Numbered from the stretch's first letter, positions 46,407 to 56,834 are shown. The stretch: 64,000 bases of DNA from Gloeocapsa sp. PCC 7428 (GCF_000317555.1 NC_020051.1:1-64000), one strand, 5' to 3'. A program made the numbers and translations. Notes: generated by a model not told the origin, from the sequence alone.

Positions 46407-48137
46407 ATGCAGTACGTCTCCCATCATGCCAAACAATGTACAGCAAGCCGCTGTGTTGCTGGAGCAATGTTCAGTTTGTTGATCTTAGCTACTCCTAACA
46501 AAGTTTTAGCTCATGGCGGACATGGAAATGAGTTTCAAGGCGGAGCAAATCAGGCTGCTGACGCAATTCAAGTTGATGCCACAACTGCTAAACGACTAGG
46601 AATAAAAGTTGAGCCAGTGACTCGTCAGCCAATAGCTGTAGGAATTAAAACTACAGGTCAAATTGAAACATTACCGAATCAACAAGTTGAGGTAACGGCT
46701 CCTTTAAATAGCACGGTAGTCAAATTACTCGCTAACCCTGGAGACAGTGTAAGAAAAGGACAAGCGGTGGCGGTTATTTCCAGTCCTGAATTAGTTCAAT
46801 TAAGAGTTGAGTCGCAGGAAAAGCAAGCAGAAGGACTGGCAGATCTACAACAGGCACAAGCCGATTTAAGCCTAGCTCGTCAGAACTATCAACGATATTT
46901 GCAGATCGCAACAGATGAAACCGCACAAGCACGCAGCCAAGTGGCATTTGCACAAGAAAAGTATAACCGCGATCGCGAACTAGCAGCAGCAGGCGCACTA
47001 CCGCGTCGCAATGCCTTAGAATCACAAACTCAACTGGCACAAGCTCAAGCCGAACTCACTAAAGCTGCGAGTCGCCGAGATGTACTAGAAGCAGAAGCAC
47101 AACTCAAACGCGCACAATCAGCTGTTGAGGTAGCTCAATCTCGAATTAACCTCAGTAATGCTAATTACCAAACTCGGCTGCAACAACTGGGAACTCGTGC
47201 TGATGCTAGAGGATTAGTAACTGTCACTGCACCCATATCTGGTACAGTTACTGACCGAGAAGCTAGCCTCGGTCAATCATTCCAAGATGCTGGTGGTAAG
47301 CTGATGACGATAGTTAATGATAATCGCGTGTTTGCCACAGCAAATATCTACGAAAAAGATTTAGCTCAAGTTAAGACAGGTCAACGTGTAAACATTAAGG
47401 TAGCTTCACTCCCAAATCGCACCTTCAGCGGACGAATTACGCGAATTGGCTCGGTAGTAGAAGGAGAAACGCGGGTAGTGCCAGTACAGGCGGAAGTAGA
47501 TAACCTGAATGGACAACTCAAACCTGGGATGTTTGCAGAATTAGAGGTATTAACTGACCAAACGTCAGCAGAGACAATCGCCATTCCGAGTTCAGCAGTG
47601 GTAGACGCAAATGGCAAACAATTGGTTTACGTGCAAAATGGCAATGCTTATATAGCGGCAGAAGTTACTCTAGGTGAAACCTTTGGAGATTTGGTTGAGG
47701 TCAAGAGTGGTCTATTCGAGGGAGATTTGATTGTTACTGTGCGATCGCCGCAACTTTACGCGCAATCTTTACGTGGTGGTAGTACAACTCAGGAAGGGGA
47801 ACAACAGCAAGCACCTATACCCGCAACGCCAACTAGCAACAGTATTCCGTTACCTTGGTGGGTGGTGGGAGCCATCGGAGGAACTGCAATTGGGGCTGGA
47901 GCATTTGTGGCAGGTACTCTGTGGTCTAATCGCCGTAACCAACGCCATTTGAGTGGAGCATATGTAGGAGTACCAAATGATGGCTTCGTTACTTCATCAG
48001 AAGTTGCTTCGGGGGAGAGTAGTCACCATGAGCCTGAAATCTACGAAGCTCCTATATGGGTAGAAAATAACAATCACCAACCGACACCTAAAGTAAGTCA
48101 ACTCGAATCCGGCACTAAAAAATATTCTGACTCCTGA
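46407..48137 (+). CDS. Heavy-metal RND adaptor (CusB/CopB-like)
   Basis: Periplasmic adaptor of a metal-exporting tripartite pump. 576 residues: signal peptide (FSLLILATPNKVLA), lipoyl and barrel halves, a long coiled-coil hairpin (about 130-255), beta-barrel (about 290-400), and unusually a C-terminal membrane helix (PLPWWVVGAIGGTAIGAGAF, about 480-500) followed by a roughly 70-residue cytoplasm-like tail. I chose ATG 46407, 12 bases after AAGGA; a TTG at 46398 is too close to it. Followed after 9 bp by the permease. Confidence 0.9.
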   Translation: MQYVSHHAKQCTASRCVAGAMFSLLILATPNKVLAHGGHGNEFQGGANQAADAIQVDATTAKRLGIKVEPVTRQPIAVGIKTTGQIETLPNQQVEVTAPLNSTVVKLLANPGDSVRKGQAVAVISSPELVQLRVESQEKQAEGLADLQQAQADLSLARQNYQRYLQIATDETAQARSQVAFAQEKYNRDRELAAAGALPRRNALESQTQLAQAQAELTKAASRRDVLEAEAQLKRAQSAVEVAQSRINLSNANYQTRLQQLGTRADARGLVTVTAPISGTVTDREASLGQSFQDAGGKLMTIVNDNRVFATANIYEKDLAQVKTGQRVNIKVASLPNRTFSGRITRIGSVVEGETRVVPVQAEVDNLNGQLKPGMFAELEVLTDQTSAETIAIPSSAVVDANGKQLVYVQNGNAYIAAEVTLGETFGDLVEVKSGLFEGDLIVTVRSPQLYAQSLRGGSTTQEGEQQQAPIPATPTSNSIPLPWWVVGAIGGTAIGAGAFVAGTLWSNRRNQRHLSGAYVGVPNDGFVTSSEVASGESSHHEPEIYEAPIWVENNNHQPTPKVSQLESGTKKYSDS

Positions 48138-48146
48138 AATATCAAT

Positions 48147-51100
48147 ATGCTCAATGCCATTCTCAAGTGGTCAATTGTTCAACGTTGGCTGGTTGTGCTG
48201 GGAGCAATTATCGTGACGGTGTTGGGAATTTATAACCTAACACAAATGCCGTTGGATGTTTTTCCTAACTTTGCACCACCCCAGGTTGAAATTCAGACTG
48301 AAGCACCAGGGCTAGCTCCTGAGGAAGTTGAATCCTTAATTACATTACCCGTCGAAAGTGCAATCAATGGTACTCCTGGAGTTGAAACGGTTCGTTCTTC
48401 CTCCGCAGTAGGCATCTCTGTAGTCAAAGTCATTTTTAGCTGGGGAACCGATATTTATCAAGCACGTCAGCTTGTGACTGAGCGATTGCAACAAGCTCAG
48501 AGTAAGTTACCGCAAGGTATTGAACCACCCCAAATTTCTCCGATTAGCTCGCCCATTGGCACAGTCCTTCAGTATGCTTTTACTGCTGAAACTACACCAT
48601 TGATGGAAGTAAGGCGATTAGTTGATCGCGATATTACAAATCGATTATTAGCAGTTCCAGGTATTTCTCAAGTGATCGCGTATGGCGGAGATGTTCGTCA
48701 GTATCAAGTTTTGGTTGACCCTGCTAAATTAAAAGCTTTTAATGTCACTTTAGCTGACGTTACAGATGCGGCAGCAGCAGCGAATACAAATGCCGCAGGA
48801 GGATTTCTCGTCAGTCCCGACCAGGAATTATTAATTAGGGGTATTGGTCGAATTTCTACAATCGAAGACTTGCAGCGATCGGTAGTTACTGCTCGCAACG
48901 GTACGCCAGTCTTGTTAGGTGATGTGGCTGACGTGCAAATTGGTGCCGCCTTGCAGCGCGGTGATGGTAGTTTGAACGGTCAGCGGGCAGTTGTTGTGAT
49001 GATTAATAAACAACCCCAAGCTGATACCCCAACTGTCACGCAGGCAATTGAAGCCGCAATGGCAGAACTTCAAACCAGCTTACCATCAGATGTCAAGTTT
49101 ACGGTTACTTTCCGGCAACAAAATTTTATTGATGATGCGATTGAAAACGTTCAAAGTTCTTTGCGAGATGGAATCATCATTGTTTCCATTATCCTGCTGC
49201 TATTTTTGATGAATTGGCGCACTGCCATGATCACGCTTAGCGCTATTCCACTCTCGGTGCTGATCGGGATGATCATCCTCAACTTGTTTGGTCAAGCCAT
49301 CAACACAATGACGTTGGGAGGATTAGTCGTAGCAATTGGCTCAGTGGTAGATGACTCAATTGTAGATATGGAAAATGCTTACCGAGGGTTACGGAAAAAT
49401 CAACTAGCAGGAACTCCTGTTCATCCGTTTCAGGTTGTTTATGACACTTCAGTAGAAGTACGTGTCAGCGTACTGTTTTCTACGGTAATCATTGCCGTGA
49501 TATTTGCGCCAATTTTTACTCTTACAGGAGTCGAAGGTCGGATTTTTGCGCCGATGGGTGTGGCGTATTTAGTGTCGATTTTTGCTTCTACATTAGTAGC
49601 AATGACACTTTCACCAGCCTTGTGTGCCATTTTGTTAACTAAGCAGCAATTACCGGAGGATGACACCTGGGTTTCGCGCTTTTCCCAAAGATTGTATCGT
49701 CCACTTTTGAAGTTTTCGATAAATTTTCCTAGTGTTATTTTGGTTAGCGCAGTTGCGGTGTTTATTGCTTCTTTAATTATTTTAACGTCCTTGGGACGGG
49801 TATTTTTACCAGAATTTCAGGAGCGATCGCTTGTTAATGCCATGTTGCTTTATCCTGGCACTTCTTTAGAAGCTACCAATCAAGCAGGTTTAGCAATTCA
49901 AGATGCGCTTAAAGATGACCCGCGATTTGAATCAGTGCAGTTACGCGCTGGACGCGCCCCAGGAGATGCTGATGCAGGTGGTGTCAACTTAGGACACGTT
50001 GATATTGAAATCAGCGACGAAGGAATGAAAGATCGGGAAACGACGGTTGAGAAGGTAAGAGCAGAATTTGCGAAATTACCTGGAGTTGCACCGAGTATTG
50101 GAGGTTTTATTTCGCACCGCATGGATGAGGTATTATCTGGGGTAAGAAGTGCGATCGCAGTCAAAATCTTTGGTCCGGAACTCGATGAATTACGTAGCAT
50201 TGGCGCTGAAGTGCAAACAGCGATGAGCAACATTGCAGGTGTTGTCGATTTGCAGTTAGAGCCGCAAGTTCCTGTTAAACAAGTACAAATTCAATTTGAC
50301 CGTGCTACTGCTGCGCGCTATGGTCTTACTGTTGGCAATCTTTCAGAAATGATTGAAACCGCCTTGAATGGTAAAGTTGTTTCTCAAGTATTGCAAGAAC
50401 AACAACTGTTCGATCTGTTGGTGTGGCTGCAAGCCGATTCGCGTAACAACCTAGATACGATTCGTAACTTACTTGTAGATACTCCCGAAGGGCAAAAAAT
50501 TCCTCTCGCTCAATTAGCTCAAGTTAACTATGGCACTGGTCCAAATACAATCAATCGAGAAAATGTTTCGCGCTTAATCGTTGTTTCTGCCAACGTAGCT
50601 GGGCGAGATTTAGGTTCGGTTATTGAAGATATTCAAGCAAACATCAAACAACAAGTACAACTACCGTCGAGCTACTTTATCCAGTACGGTGGTCAATTTG
50701 AATCCGAACAGCGAGCCAGCCAAAACTTACTTGTCTTTGGCACGGTTGCTCTTATTATCATAGCTGTTCTTATGTACTTTGCTGTCAAATCAATACCAGC
50801 TATGTTAATGATTATGGTTAATTTACCTCTAGCTTTAGTTGGGGGCATTTTCTCCGTTGCTCTGGGTGGTGGAATCCTCTCTGTAGCATCAATGGTAGGG
50901 TTCATTACTCTTTTTGGAGTAGCGACACGTAATGGGCTATTACTAGTAGAAAATTACAACGCTAAGTTGGCACAAGGAATGCAAATAAAAAAAGTGTTAC
51001 TTGAAGGGTCAACCGAGCGCTTAGCCGCAATTTTGATGACTGCTTTTACCTCAGCTTTAGGTATGGTTCCACTTGTTATAGGTAGCGGGGCTGGTAAAGA

Positions 51101-51284
51101 AATTTTACAACCTTTGGCTGTTGTTGTCTTGGGCGGATTGTTTACTTCTACTGCATTAACTTTACTAGTTTTACCGGCTTTGTATTCTCAATTTAGTAGA
51201 CTTTTGGTTCCGAAGCAAATAAAGCAAACAATTCAAACTGAAGGCTTTAACGCACAAAGTGTAACACATCACCAACAAATTTAA
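48147..51284 (+). CDS. Heavy-metal RND permease (CusA/CopA-like)
   Basis: Exports monovalent or divalent metal ions using the proton gradient. 1045 residues, twelve-helix RND layout. The N-terminal PLDVFPNFAPPQVEIQTEAP and the LFGVATRNGLLLVENY segment are typical of the heavy-metal (HME) branch. In TM4 the usual HME signature with DFG reads VVAIGSVVDDSIVDMENA, with AIG for DFG, so the metal relay residues differ from CusA/CzcA. The Asp pair is retained. Part of a three-gene operon with the adaptor and the lipoprotein. Confidence 0.92.
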   Translation: MLNAILKWSIVQRWLVVLGAIIVTVLGIYNLTQMPLDVFPNFAPPQVEIQTEAPGLAPEEVESLITLPVESAINGTPGVETVRSSSAVGISVVKVIFSWGTDIYQARQLVTERLQQAQSKLPQGIEPPQISPISSPIGTVLQYAFTAETTPLMEVRRLVDRDITNRLLAVPGISQVIAYGGDVRQYQVLVDPAKLKAFNVTLADVTDAAAAANTNAAGGFLVSPDQELLIRGIGRISTIEDLQRSVVTARNGTPVLLGDVADVQIGAALQRGDGSLNGQRAVVVMINKQPQADTPTVTQAIEAAMAELQTSLPSDVKFTVTFRQQNFIDDAIENVQSSLRDGIIIVSIILLLFLMNWRTAMITLSAIPLSVLIGMIILNLFGQAINTMTLGGLVVAIGSVVDDSIVDMENAYRGLRKNQLAGTPVHPFQVVYDTSVEVRVSVLFSTVIIAVIFAPIFTLTGVEGRIFAPMGVAYLVSIFASTLVAMTLSPALCAILLTKQQLPEDDTWVSRFSQRLYRPLLKFSINFPSVILVSAVAVFIASLIILTSLGRVFLPEFQERSLVNAMLLYPGTSLEATNQAGLAIQDALKDDPRFESVQLRAGRAPGDADAGGVNLGHVDIEISDEGMKDRETTVEKVRAEFAKLPGVAPSIGGFISHRMDEVLSGVRSAIAVKIFGPELDELRSIGAEVQTAMSNIAGVVDLQLEPQVPVKQVQIQFDRATAARYGLTVGNLSEMIETALNGKVVSQVLQEQQLFDLLVWLQADSRNNLDTIRNLLVDTPEGQKIPLAQLAQVNYGTGPNTINRENVSRLIVVSANVAGRDLGSVIEDIQANIKQQVQLPSSYFIQYGGQFESEQRASQNLLVFGTVALIIIAVLMYFAVKSIPAMLMIMVNLPLALVGGIFSVALGGGILSVASMVGFITLFGVATRNGLLLVENYNAKLAQGMQIKKVLLEGSTERLAAILMTAFTSALGMVPLVIGSGAGKEILQPLAVVVLGGLFTSTALTLLVLPALYSQFSRLLVPKQIKQTIQTEGFNAQSVTHHQQI

Positions 51285-51308
51285 TCTTATTAAAAAGGAG
51301 AAAAGTAA

Positions 51309-51809
51309 ATGAAGTTATTCAAGTCAAGTTTACTTATTATAGGTAGTTTAGGATTTATCTTTCTGGGAGCTTGCAGCAACGGTACGCAAACAGCAAATTC
51401 TCCAACTAGTACGGCATCATCTCCTACTGCAACAACTGCCCAAAACCCTTCTACAACCTCTCCAGAAGCAACAGTAAATACAGGCAGTAATAGTAGCAAT
51501 ACAGGTCGCCAAGTTGTCGAGTCAGGTCCTTATCACTTAGAATTTGAAGCTGTACCCGAAAATAATGGTACCCACATCGATTTCTATCTGCAAACAGGTG
51601 ACGATCATCAAGCAATATCCGATGCAAATGTAACTGCTCAAGTTCAACTTCCTGACGGAAGTCAGAAGGAGCTTCCTCTTAGTTATGATGCTGAAGGAAA
51701 ACACTACGCTGCTTTGCTCCCTGGGCAGACATCTGGAGAACATCAAGTTGTCGTTCTCTCTGAGATTAAGGGCGAGAAAGTGAACGGTAGATTTACCTTT
51801 AATCGCTAA
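51309..51809 (+). CDS. YtkA-like lipoprotein, third gene of the RND operon
   Basis: 166 residues: lipobox LGAC (Cys22), a Thr/Ser/Pro-rich linker to about 65, and a YtkA-like beta-sandwich (about 70-166; SGPYHLEFEAVPENNGTHID, ending NGRFTFNR). A strong AAGGAG precedes ATG 51309, 24 bp after the permease. Its position matches copC (the third gene of Synechocystis copBAC), but I cannot confirm homology by eye. Perhaps a periplasmic metal carrier. Confidence 0.75.
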   Translation: MKLFKSSLLIIGSLGFIFLGACSNGTQTANSPTSTASSPTATTAQNPSTTSPEATVNTGSNSSNTGRQVVESGPYHLEFEAVPENNGTHIDFYLQTGDDHQAISDANVTAQVQLPDGSQKELPLSYDAEGKHYAALLPGQTSGEHQVVVLSEIKGEKVNGRFTFNR

Positions 51810-51954
51810 AACTTGACTGGCAGTACATAGAGATCAAAGTTTAGAGCTTTAGTTGATTATTTATCTTATTAGTTGATTATTTGTCTTAATTTTCAATTTG
51901 CTACTCAATAGCAATAATTGAAAGTTAATTTTTAGGAGTGAGGCATAAAGTAGA

Positions 51955-53604
51955 GTGGAAAAAGCTTATATAAACTTGGGGATATTTTGCGTAATTGGAG
52001 CGCTTGCCCCAATTCTACCTGCGTTTGCAACAAACGATCTGGGTGGACAAGTCGCACAAGCTTCTACTTTAATGGCTCAATCCGACACTATTTACCATAC
52101 TAAAGTTTATAGCTTTTCTGAGAATTTAGTAGCTCAAAAAGCTCCCATCACTTCAGTCTCGCAACTATCTGACGTACAGCCAAGTGACTGGGCATTCCAA
52201 GCTTTGCGAACATTAGTCGAACGGTATAGTTGTCTTGCAGGGTATTCAGATAATCTATTTCGTGGTGATCGCGTATTAAACAGATATGAGTTTGCTGCTA
52301 GTTTAGATACTTGTTTAAAACGAGTCAATAAACAGATTGCAACTGCAAAAGCCGAGCTATTTCCTGAAGAAGATCTAGCCACTTTACAAAAGTTACAAGA
52401 AGATTTTGCAGATGAACTTACTGTTTTAGGGAATCGAGTAGATGCACTAGAAGTAGCTACAGCAGAATTGAAAGCAGATCAATTTTCTACTACAACTAAG
52501 CTTAATGGAGAAGTTATATTTGCTCTTAGTACAGCGTCTAGAAATAACAAAGCTATTCCTTCTAATGTCTCAACTAGTTCAGTTAGCGATGTTGATAGTA
52601 ACCTCTCGTTTAGCCAACGAGCAATTTTGAATCTTGAAACTAGTTTTACTGGACAAGACGCACTCATTGTTTCAGTTTACGGCAATAATTTTCCAGATTT
52701 TCTTGACGTTACTGGAAGCAAAATGGCACGACTGGTTTACGAGCAAGATACTGGTGGATCTACCGAAAATGATTTTGGGTTGTTTTATCTTTCCTATCAA
52801 TTTCCTATTGGAGAACGCTTAAATGTTTTGGTTGAGCCATACGGTGGAGTTTTAAGTGATTTTGTAGATACAATAAATCCTTTTTTAGGAAGTGCAGGAG
52901 ATGGTTCAATCTCTGCTTTCAGCAACCGCAACCCCATTTACTGGCAAAGTAGTTTTGGTGCAGGAGTTGGCGTAACATATAATTTTAGTAACACGGCTAG
53001 TTTATCACTAGGCTATCTTGCTACCGAAGCTAGCAATCCTAACTCCGGGCTAACTGGCGGCTCTTATGGGGCGATCGCTCAGCTAACCTTGCGACCAGTT
53101 GAAGCTATCAATTTAGGTTTAACTTATGTGCGCTCTTTCAACGGTTTCAGTAATGTAGGAGTTGGAAGCATATACGCTAACGATCCTTTTGATGGAGCAG
53201 ACAATATAGCTAATTCTTATGGTTTTGAAGCAAGCTTTCAGATTAGTCCTCAGATGGCAGTCGGTGGATGGGTTGGTTATGTTCAAACTGAAGCTATTTC
53301 AGGAGCTAACGAAGGAGCCAATGCAACTATATTGAACTATGCTATTACTTTAGCTTTTCCAGACCTTTTTCAAGAAGGTAACTTAGCAGGAATTGTTCTT
53401 GGTATACCACCCAAAGTCACAAGTAATGAAATTAATTTACGTGAAGATAAAGATACATCTTTGCATCTAGAAGCTTTTTACCGGTTTCAACTCACTAAAA
53501 ATATTGGAATCACTCCAGGTATACTAGTTATCACTAATCCAGAACATAACAAAGCTAATAATACTATTTATATAGGAACACTCCGAACTACTTTTTCCTT
53601 TTAA
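51955..53604 (+). CDS. SLH-OprB porin (iron uptake porin family), copy 1
   Basis: Outer-membrane porin: signal (GTG start 51955; IGALAPILPAFA), SLH domain anchoring to peptidoglycan (about 65-128; VSQLSDVQPSDWAFQAL, LAGYSDN.FRG), a coiled coil (about 130-175), then an OprB-type beta-barrel ending in Phe (FSF). These porins are often linked to iron or inorganic ion uptake. An AGGAG lies upstream. No TTTCAT box was found directly before it; it follows the RND operon by 145 bp and may depend on read-through. Confidence 0.9.
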   Translation: MEKAYINLGIFCVIGALAPILPAFATNDLGGQVAQASTLMAQSDTIYHTKVYSFSENLVAQKAPITSVSQLSDVQPSDWAFQALRTLVERYSCLAGYSDNLFRGDRVLNRYEFAASLDTCLKRVNKQIATAKAELFPEEDLATLQKLQEDFADELTVLGNRVDALEVATAELKADQFSTTTKLNGEVIFALSTASRNNKAIPSNVSTSSVSDVDSNLSFSQRAILNLETSFTGQDALIVSVYGNNFPDFLDVTGSKMARLVYEQDTGGSTENDFGLFYLSYQFPIGERLNVLVEPYGGVLSDFVDTINPFLGSAGDGSISAFSNRNPIYWQSSFGAGVGVTYNFSNTASLSLGYLATEASNPNSGLTGGSYGAIAQLTLRPVEAINLGLTYVRSFNGFSNVGVGSIYANDPFDGADNIANSYGFEASFQISPQMAVGGWVGYVQTEAISGANEGANATILNYAITLAFPDLFQEGNLAGIVLGIPPKVTSNEINLREDKDTSLHLEAFYRFQLTKNIGITPGILVITNPEHNKANNTIYIGTLRTTFSF

Positions 53605-54067
53605 GTTTTATCAATAAATATATTAAATCCCATATGTAATACGCTGATATATACTTAACTATAGATTTAAAAACATTGTCCTTTGTTTTACTATTCTACT
53701 CGAGATTGTTGTTTTTATATTAAGAATCTATAGGGTATAACTGTACTGTTAAAATAAAATATACTCTTCTTTACTTGAAAGCTAGCTTAATTAGTAAAGT
53801 TTTTCGAGTAAGTTATGCTTTTCAACAATAAATATTAAAAAATAGAGAATATGTATAGTCACTGAATCGTTAATAAATTGAAAAATCAAGTCTTATTCTC
53901 ATTAAGATTTTATAATATATTTCGTATTTATTCTTTGTAGGTAGTGCTAAACGAGTAAAGATGTATTGTATTGGTGAACGAAGTGCCAAATAGCCAAAAG
54001 CGATAACGTCTTCCTCACTCCTCTTTATGAAATCCTCTGAATATTTATGATTTTTTTTAGAATATCA
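53605..54067. other. AT-rich intergenic region between the porins
   Basis: Very AT-rich, with no recognisable gene, box or hairpin before the TTTCAT box at 54068. Confidence 0.5.
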
Positions 54068-54084
54068 TTTCATCTTAATTTCAT
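54068..54084 (+). promoter_or_regulatory. RppA/CopR-type box before porin copy 2
   Basis: TTTCAT-CTTAA-TTTCAT, followed by ACTGTCATT. Its end is 50 bp before the start codon 54135. Confidence 0.75.
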
Positions 54085-54134
54085 AATTAACTGTCATTAT
54101 TTATATTAAAAGATTCTTTGGTGTGAGCAAAATT

Positions 54135-55901
54135 ATGCAGAAACTTTTCTGGAGTGTTTTAAAACTAAGCCCAACACTCTTAAGTGCTATATTTCTTTTG
54201 CTTGAACGTACTCAAGCTAGTGAAGTACCTGTGAGGGCGTTAGTATCTAACTCTTCTACTATTGTTACAACTCAAGATAGCACTTCACTAAAACAAAACT
54301 CTATCAATCCACAAGTTTTTGTAGCAAGCACTACTTCTTCTATCAAAAGTGTTTCAGAAGATATCTTGTCTTCTTCCAGACCTCAACCTCCAGATGTAAA
54401 GCTAGCTAATACTTATCAAACTATCGAAAATCCCTCAGCTTTGGATGCACTAGCTCAAGTTACATCAGTTTCTCAATTATCTGACGTACAACCCACCGAT
54501 TGGGCATTCCAGGCACTGCAATCTTTAGTAGAACGTTATGGCTGTATTGCTGGGTACCCTGATAGTACTTATAGGGGCAATCGGGCTTTGACGCGCTATG
54601 AATTTGCTGCTGGTTTAAATGCTTGTTTAGACCGAGTAAACGAACTCATTGCCACAGCAACTGCAGACGCAGTGAATCGGGAAGACCTAGCAACTTTACA
54701 GCGATTACAAGAAGAATTTTCAGCAGAACTAGCCACATTGCGCGGTCGCGTGGATGCATTAGAAGCACAAACAGCCGAACTAGAAGCTAATCAGTTCTCT
54801 ACTACTACCAAGTTAGGTGGGGAAGTTGTATTTGGCTTAGCTGATGTTTTTGGTGATTCAGCTGTTGGTGGAAGTGACTTAGAGTACAATACCATTGCTG
54901 CTGTCCGCGCGCGATTAAACTTTGATACTAGCTTTACTGGTAGAGATCTTTTAAGAACTCGTTTACAAGCTCGTAATATTGATAACAACACTGGAGAAAC
55001 TGGTACCTCAATGACCCGCTTGGGATTTGATGGTGACGAAGGTAATGATGTTATTATTGATGACTTCTTTTACCGTTTTCCACTCAACAACCAGTTTAGA
55101 GTCTTTCTTGCACTCAACAGTTTTGAACCAAGAGATTTTATTGATGTAGTCAGCCCTTTCTATAGTAGTGGTGATGGGGCTGTTTCCCGTTTTGGTCGTC
55201 TCAATCCAGTTTTGCGAATACCAGATGACAGTTCAGGGCTTGCGTTTGACTTTAAGCTAAATGACACCTTTACTTTAGCTGCTGGATATTTAGTCCCAAC
55301 TGATTTTGCTAGTAACCCTAGTCAAAAGGCTGGTCTTTCTGATGGTGCATATGCAGCTTTCACCAATGTAGTCTTTAATGCAACCAATAATTTTAAACTA
55401 GGTTTATCTTATGTCCGTTCTTATGCGCCTGGGGGTGAGGTCAATCTCACAGGCAGTACAGGTAGTGGCATTGCTCAAGACCCATTAGGAGTTGCAACTT
55501 CAGCTGATTCTGTTGGCGCACAAGCACAGTTAGGAGTAGGTGAAGGTTTGATTTTATCAGGTTGGGCTGGTTATACCTGGGCTAAAGCACAAGCTAGTGG
55601 TTTAGGTGTTATTGAGGGAAATGAAGCCAGGATTTTTAATTGGGCTGCGGCGGTTTCTTTTCCAGATTTGGGCAAAGAAGGTAATCTTGCTTCTATTATC
55701 TTTGGTCAACCACCGAAGGTAGTCGATAGCGATCTGATAGAGGATCAAAATACCTCTTATCATCTTGAAGGTTTTTACCGTTTTAAACTCACAGAAAATG
55801 TTTCAATTACTCCAGGAGCATTTGTAATTTTCAATCCAGAACATAACAATGATAATGACACAATCTATGTTGGAACAATTCGGACTACCTTTGAATTCTA
55901 A
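54135..55901 (+). CDS. SLH-OprB porin (iron uptake porin family), copy 2
   Basis: 588 residues: signal helix (LSAIFLLLERTQA), a 70-residue linker absent from copy 1, SLH domain (about 112-175; VSQLSDVQPTDWAFQAL, IAGYPDSTYRG), coiled coil (about 180-215; LEAQTAELEAN), and an OprB barrel ending TTFEF. ATG 54135 lies at a good distance from the TTTCAT box; a GTG at 54123 is possible. It is clearly a paralogue of copy 1. Confidence 0.9.
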   Translation: MQKLFWSVLKLSPTLLSAIFLLLERTQASEVPVRALVSNSSTIVTTQDSTSLKQNSINPQVFVASTTSSIKSVSEDILSSSRPQPPDVKLANTYQTIENPSALDALAQVTSVSQLSDVQPTDWAFQALQSLVERYGCIAGYPDSTYRGNRALTRYEFAAGLNACLDRVNELIATATADAVNREDLATLQRLQEEFSAELATLRGRVDALEAQTAELEANQFSTTTKLGGEVVFGLADVFGDSAVGGSDLEYNTIAAVRARLNFDTSFTGRDLLRTRLQARNIDNNTGETGTSMTRLGFDGDEGNDVIIDDFFYRFPLNNQFRVFLALNSFEPRDFIDVVSPFYSSGDGAVSRFGRLNPVLRIPDDSSGLAFDFKLNDTFTLAAGYLVPTDFASNPSQKAGLSDGAYAAFTNVVFNATNNFKLGLSYVRSYAPGGEVNLTGSTGSGIAQDPLGVATSADSVGAQAQLGVGEGLILSGWAGYTWAKAQASGLGVIEGNEARIFNWAAAVSFPDLGKEGNLASIIFGQPPKVVDSDLIEDQNTSYHLEGFYRFKLTENVSITPGAFVIFNPEHNNDNDTIYVGTIRTTFEF

Positions 55902-56265
55902 ACACAATTAGACTGAAATGTGTCCTTGCCATCAATAATACAAAACAGACAAGGACACTAACTAAACTATTAAAATTATTCTGAATTAAATTAATAAGAA
56001 AAATAAATTAGAGGAGTTCTTAATGTTTCTTGAAATAAAGCATTAGACTAAACTATAACATTTCCTAATTCACTTGGGTTTATTTTTTTAAAAATTTTCT
56101 CTTCTATAATAAAGGAAGAAGATTATTAATATAGACTATAACAAATCATTTTGATGATAAAACCTCAATTAAATACTACTTAGTTGAATTATTGGTATTA
56201 TTAATTGCTTTGAAAATAAACAGAATACAAAATAAGTAATATATTGTAGTTCTAAATGTTTAATA
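55902..56265. other. Region downstream of porin 2
   Basis: AT-rich. A 9-bp inverted repeat (GTGTCCTTG at 55919-55927, CAAGGACAC at 55949-55957) may terminate the porin transcript, although no T-run follows. Confidence 0.45.
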
Positions 56266-56282
56266 TTTCACTTTAATTTCAC
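56266..56282 (+). promoter_or_regulatory. RppA/CopR-type box before DUF2808 gene 1
   Basis: TTTCAC-TTTAA-TTTCAC (both half-sites end in C), then AATGTCAAG and a -10-like TATTAA 15 bases on. It lies 61 bp before the start codon. Confidence 0.7.
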
Positions 56283-56343
56283 TTGGTAATGTCAAGCTAT
56301 TAAATAAGGAGTTTACTAATATAACTGCTTAAGGACTTTTGCA

Positions 56344-56817
56344 ATGAATAAATTAATCTTCTCTACTGTTTTTACAATCGCGATCGCGTCTTCAGTTCCA
56401 GATGCTTTAGCAGGAGGAGTTTTACGTGATGCGAAAGCTTCTCATCTTGTTCATAGTGGAGCACATCCCAACAATGCTCGTTTATCTGCAACACATCATT
56501 TTGAAGTACACGTTCAGGGTGGTGATTTGTCACAACTTACTATTGATGTACCAAAGGGAATGAAAGTAAGCGATCGCATTGTTGTTACTGATGAATCTGG
56601 CAAAAAAATTGATAATACGATTTCTGTCAACGATAGGAAGATTGCGATCGCTTTTTCACAACCTATACGTACAGGTACAACGCTATCAGTCTCTATGAAA
56701 GGAGTTAGATCGCAATTATCATTGCTTGGTCGTGTATGGCTTTACCCAGTTTATGCAAGGAAGACAGGAATGACCGAAGACATAAGAATTGGTATGGCTA
56801 GAATTCAAACGTATTGA
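56344..56817 (+). CDS. DUF2808 exported protein, copy 1
   Basis: 157 residues: signal peptide ending about PDALA, then the DUF2808 beta-rich domain (HHFEVHVQGGDLSQLTIDVP, RIVVTDESGKKI, VWLYPVY). Small secreted proteins of unknown role found widely in cyanobacteria. Paralogue of the gene at 57670 with the same regulatory box, so induced with the copper genes by inference. Confidence 0.82.
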   Translation: MNKLIFSTVFTIAIASSVPDALAGGVLRDAKASHLVHSGAHPNNARLSATHHFEVHVQGGDLSQLTIDVPKGMKVSDRIVVTDESGKKIDNTISVNDRKIAIAFSQPIRTGTTLSVSMKGVRSQLSLLGRVWLYPVYARKTGMTEDIRIGMARIQTY

Positions 56818-56834
56818 TGGCATTACACTTATAC

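Noticed and set aside
51850-51950. A TTTCAT-type box before porin copy 1
   Set aside because: The best match (TTTGTC-TTAAT-TTTCAA) has several mismatches in both half-sites.
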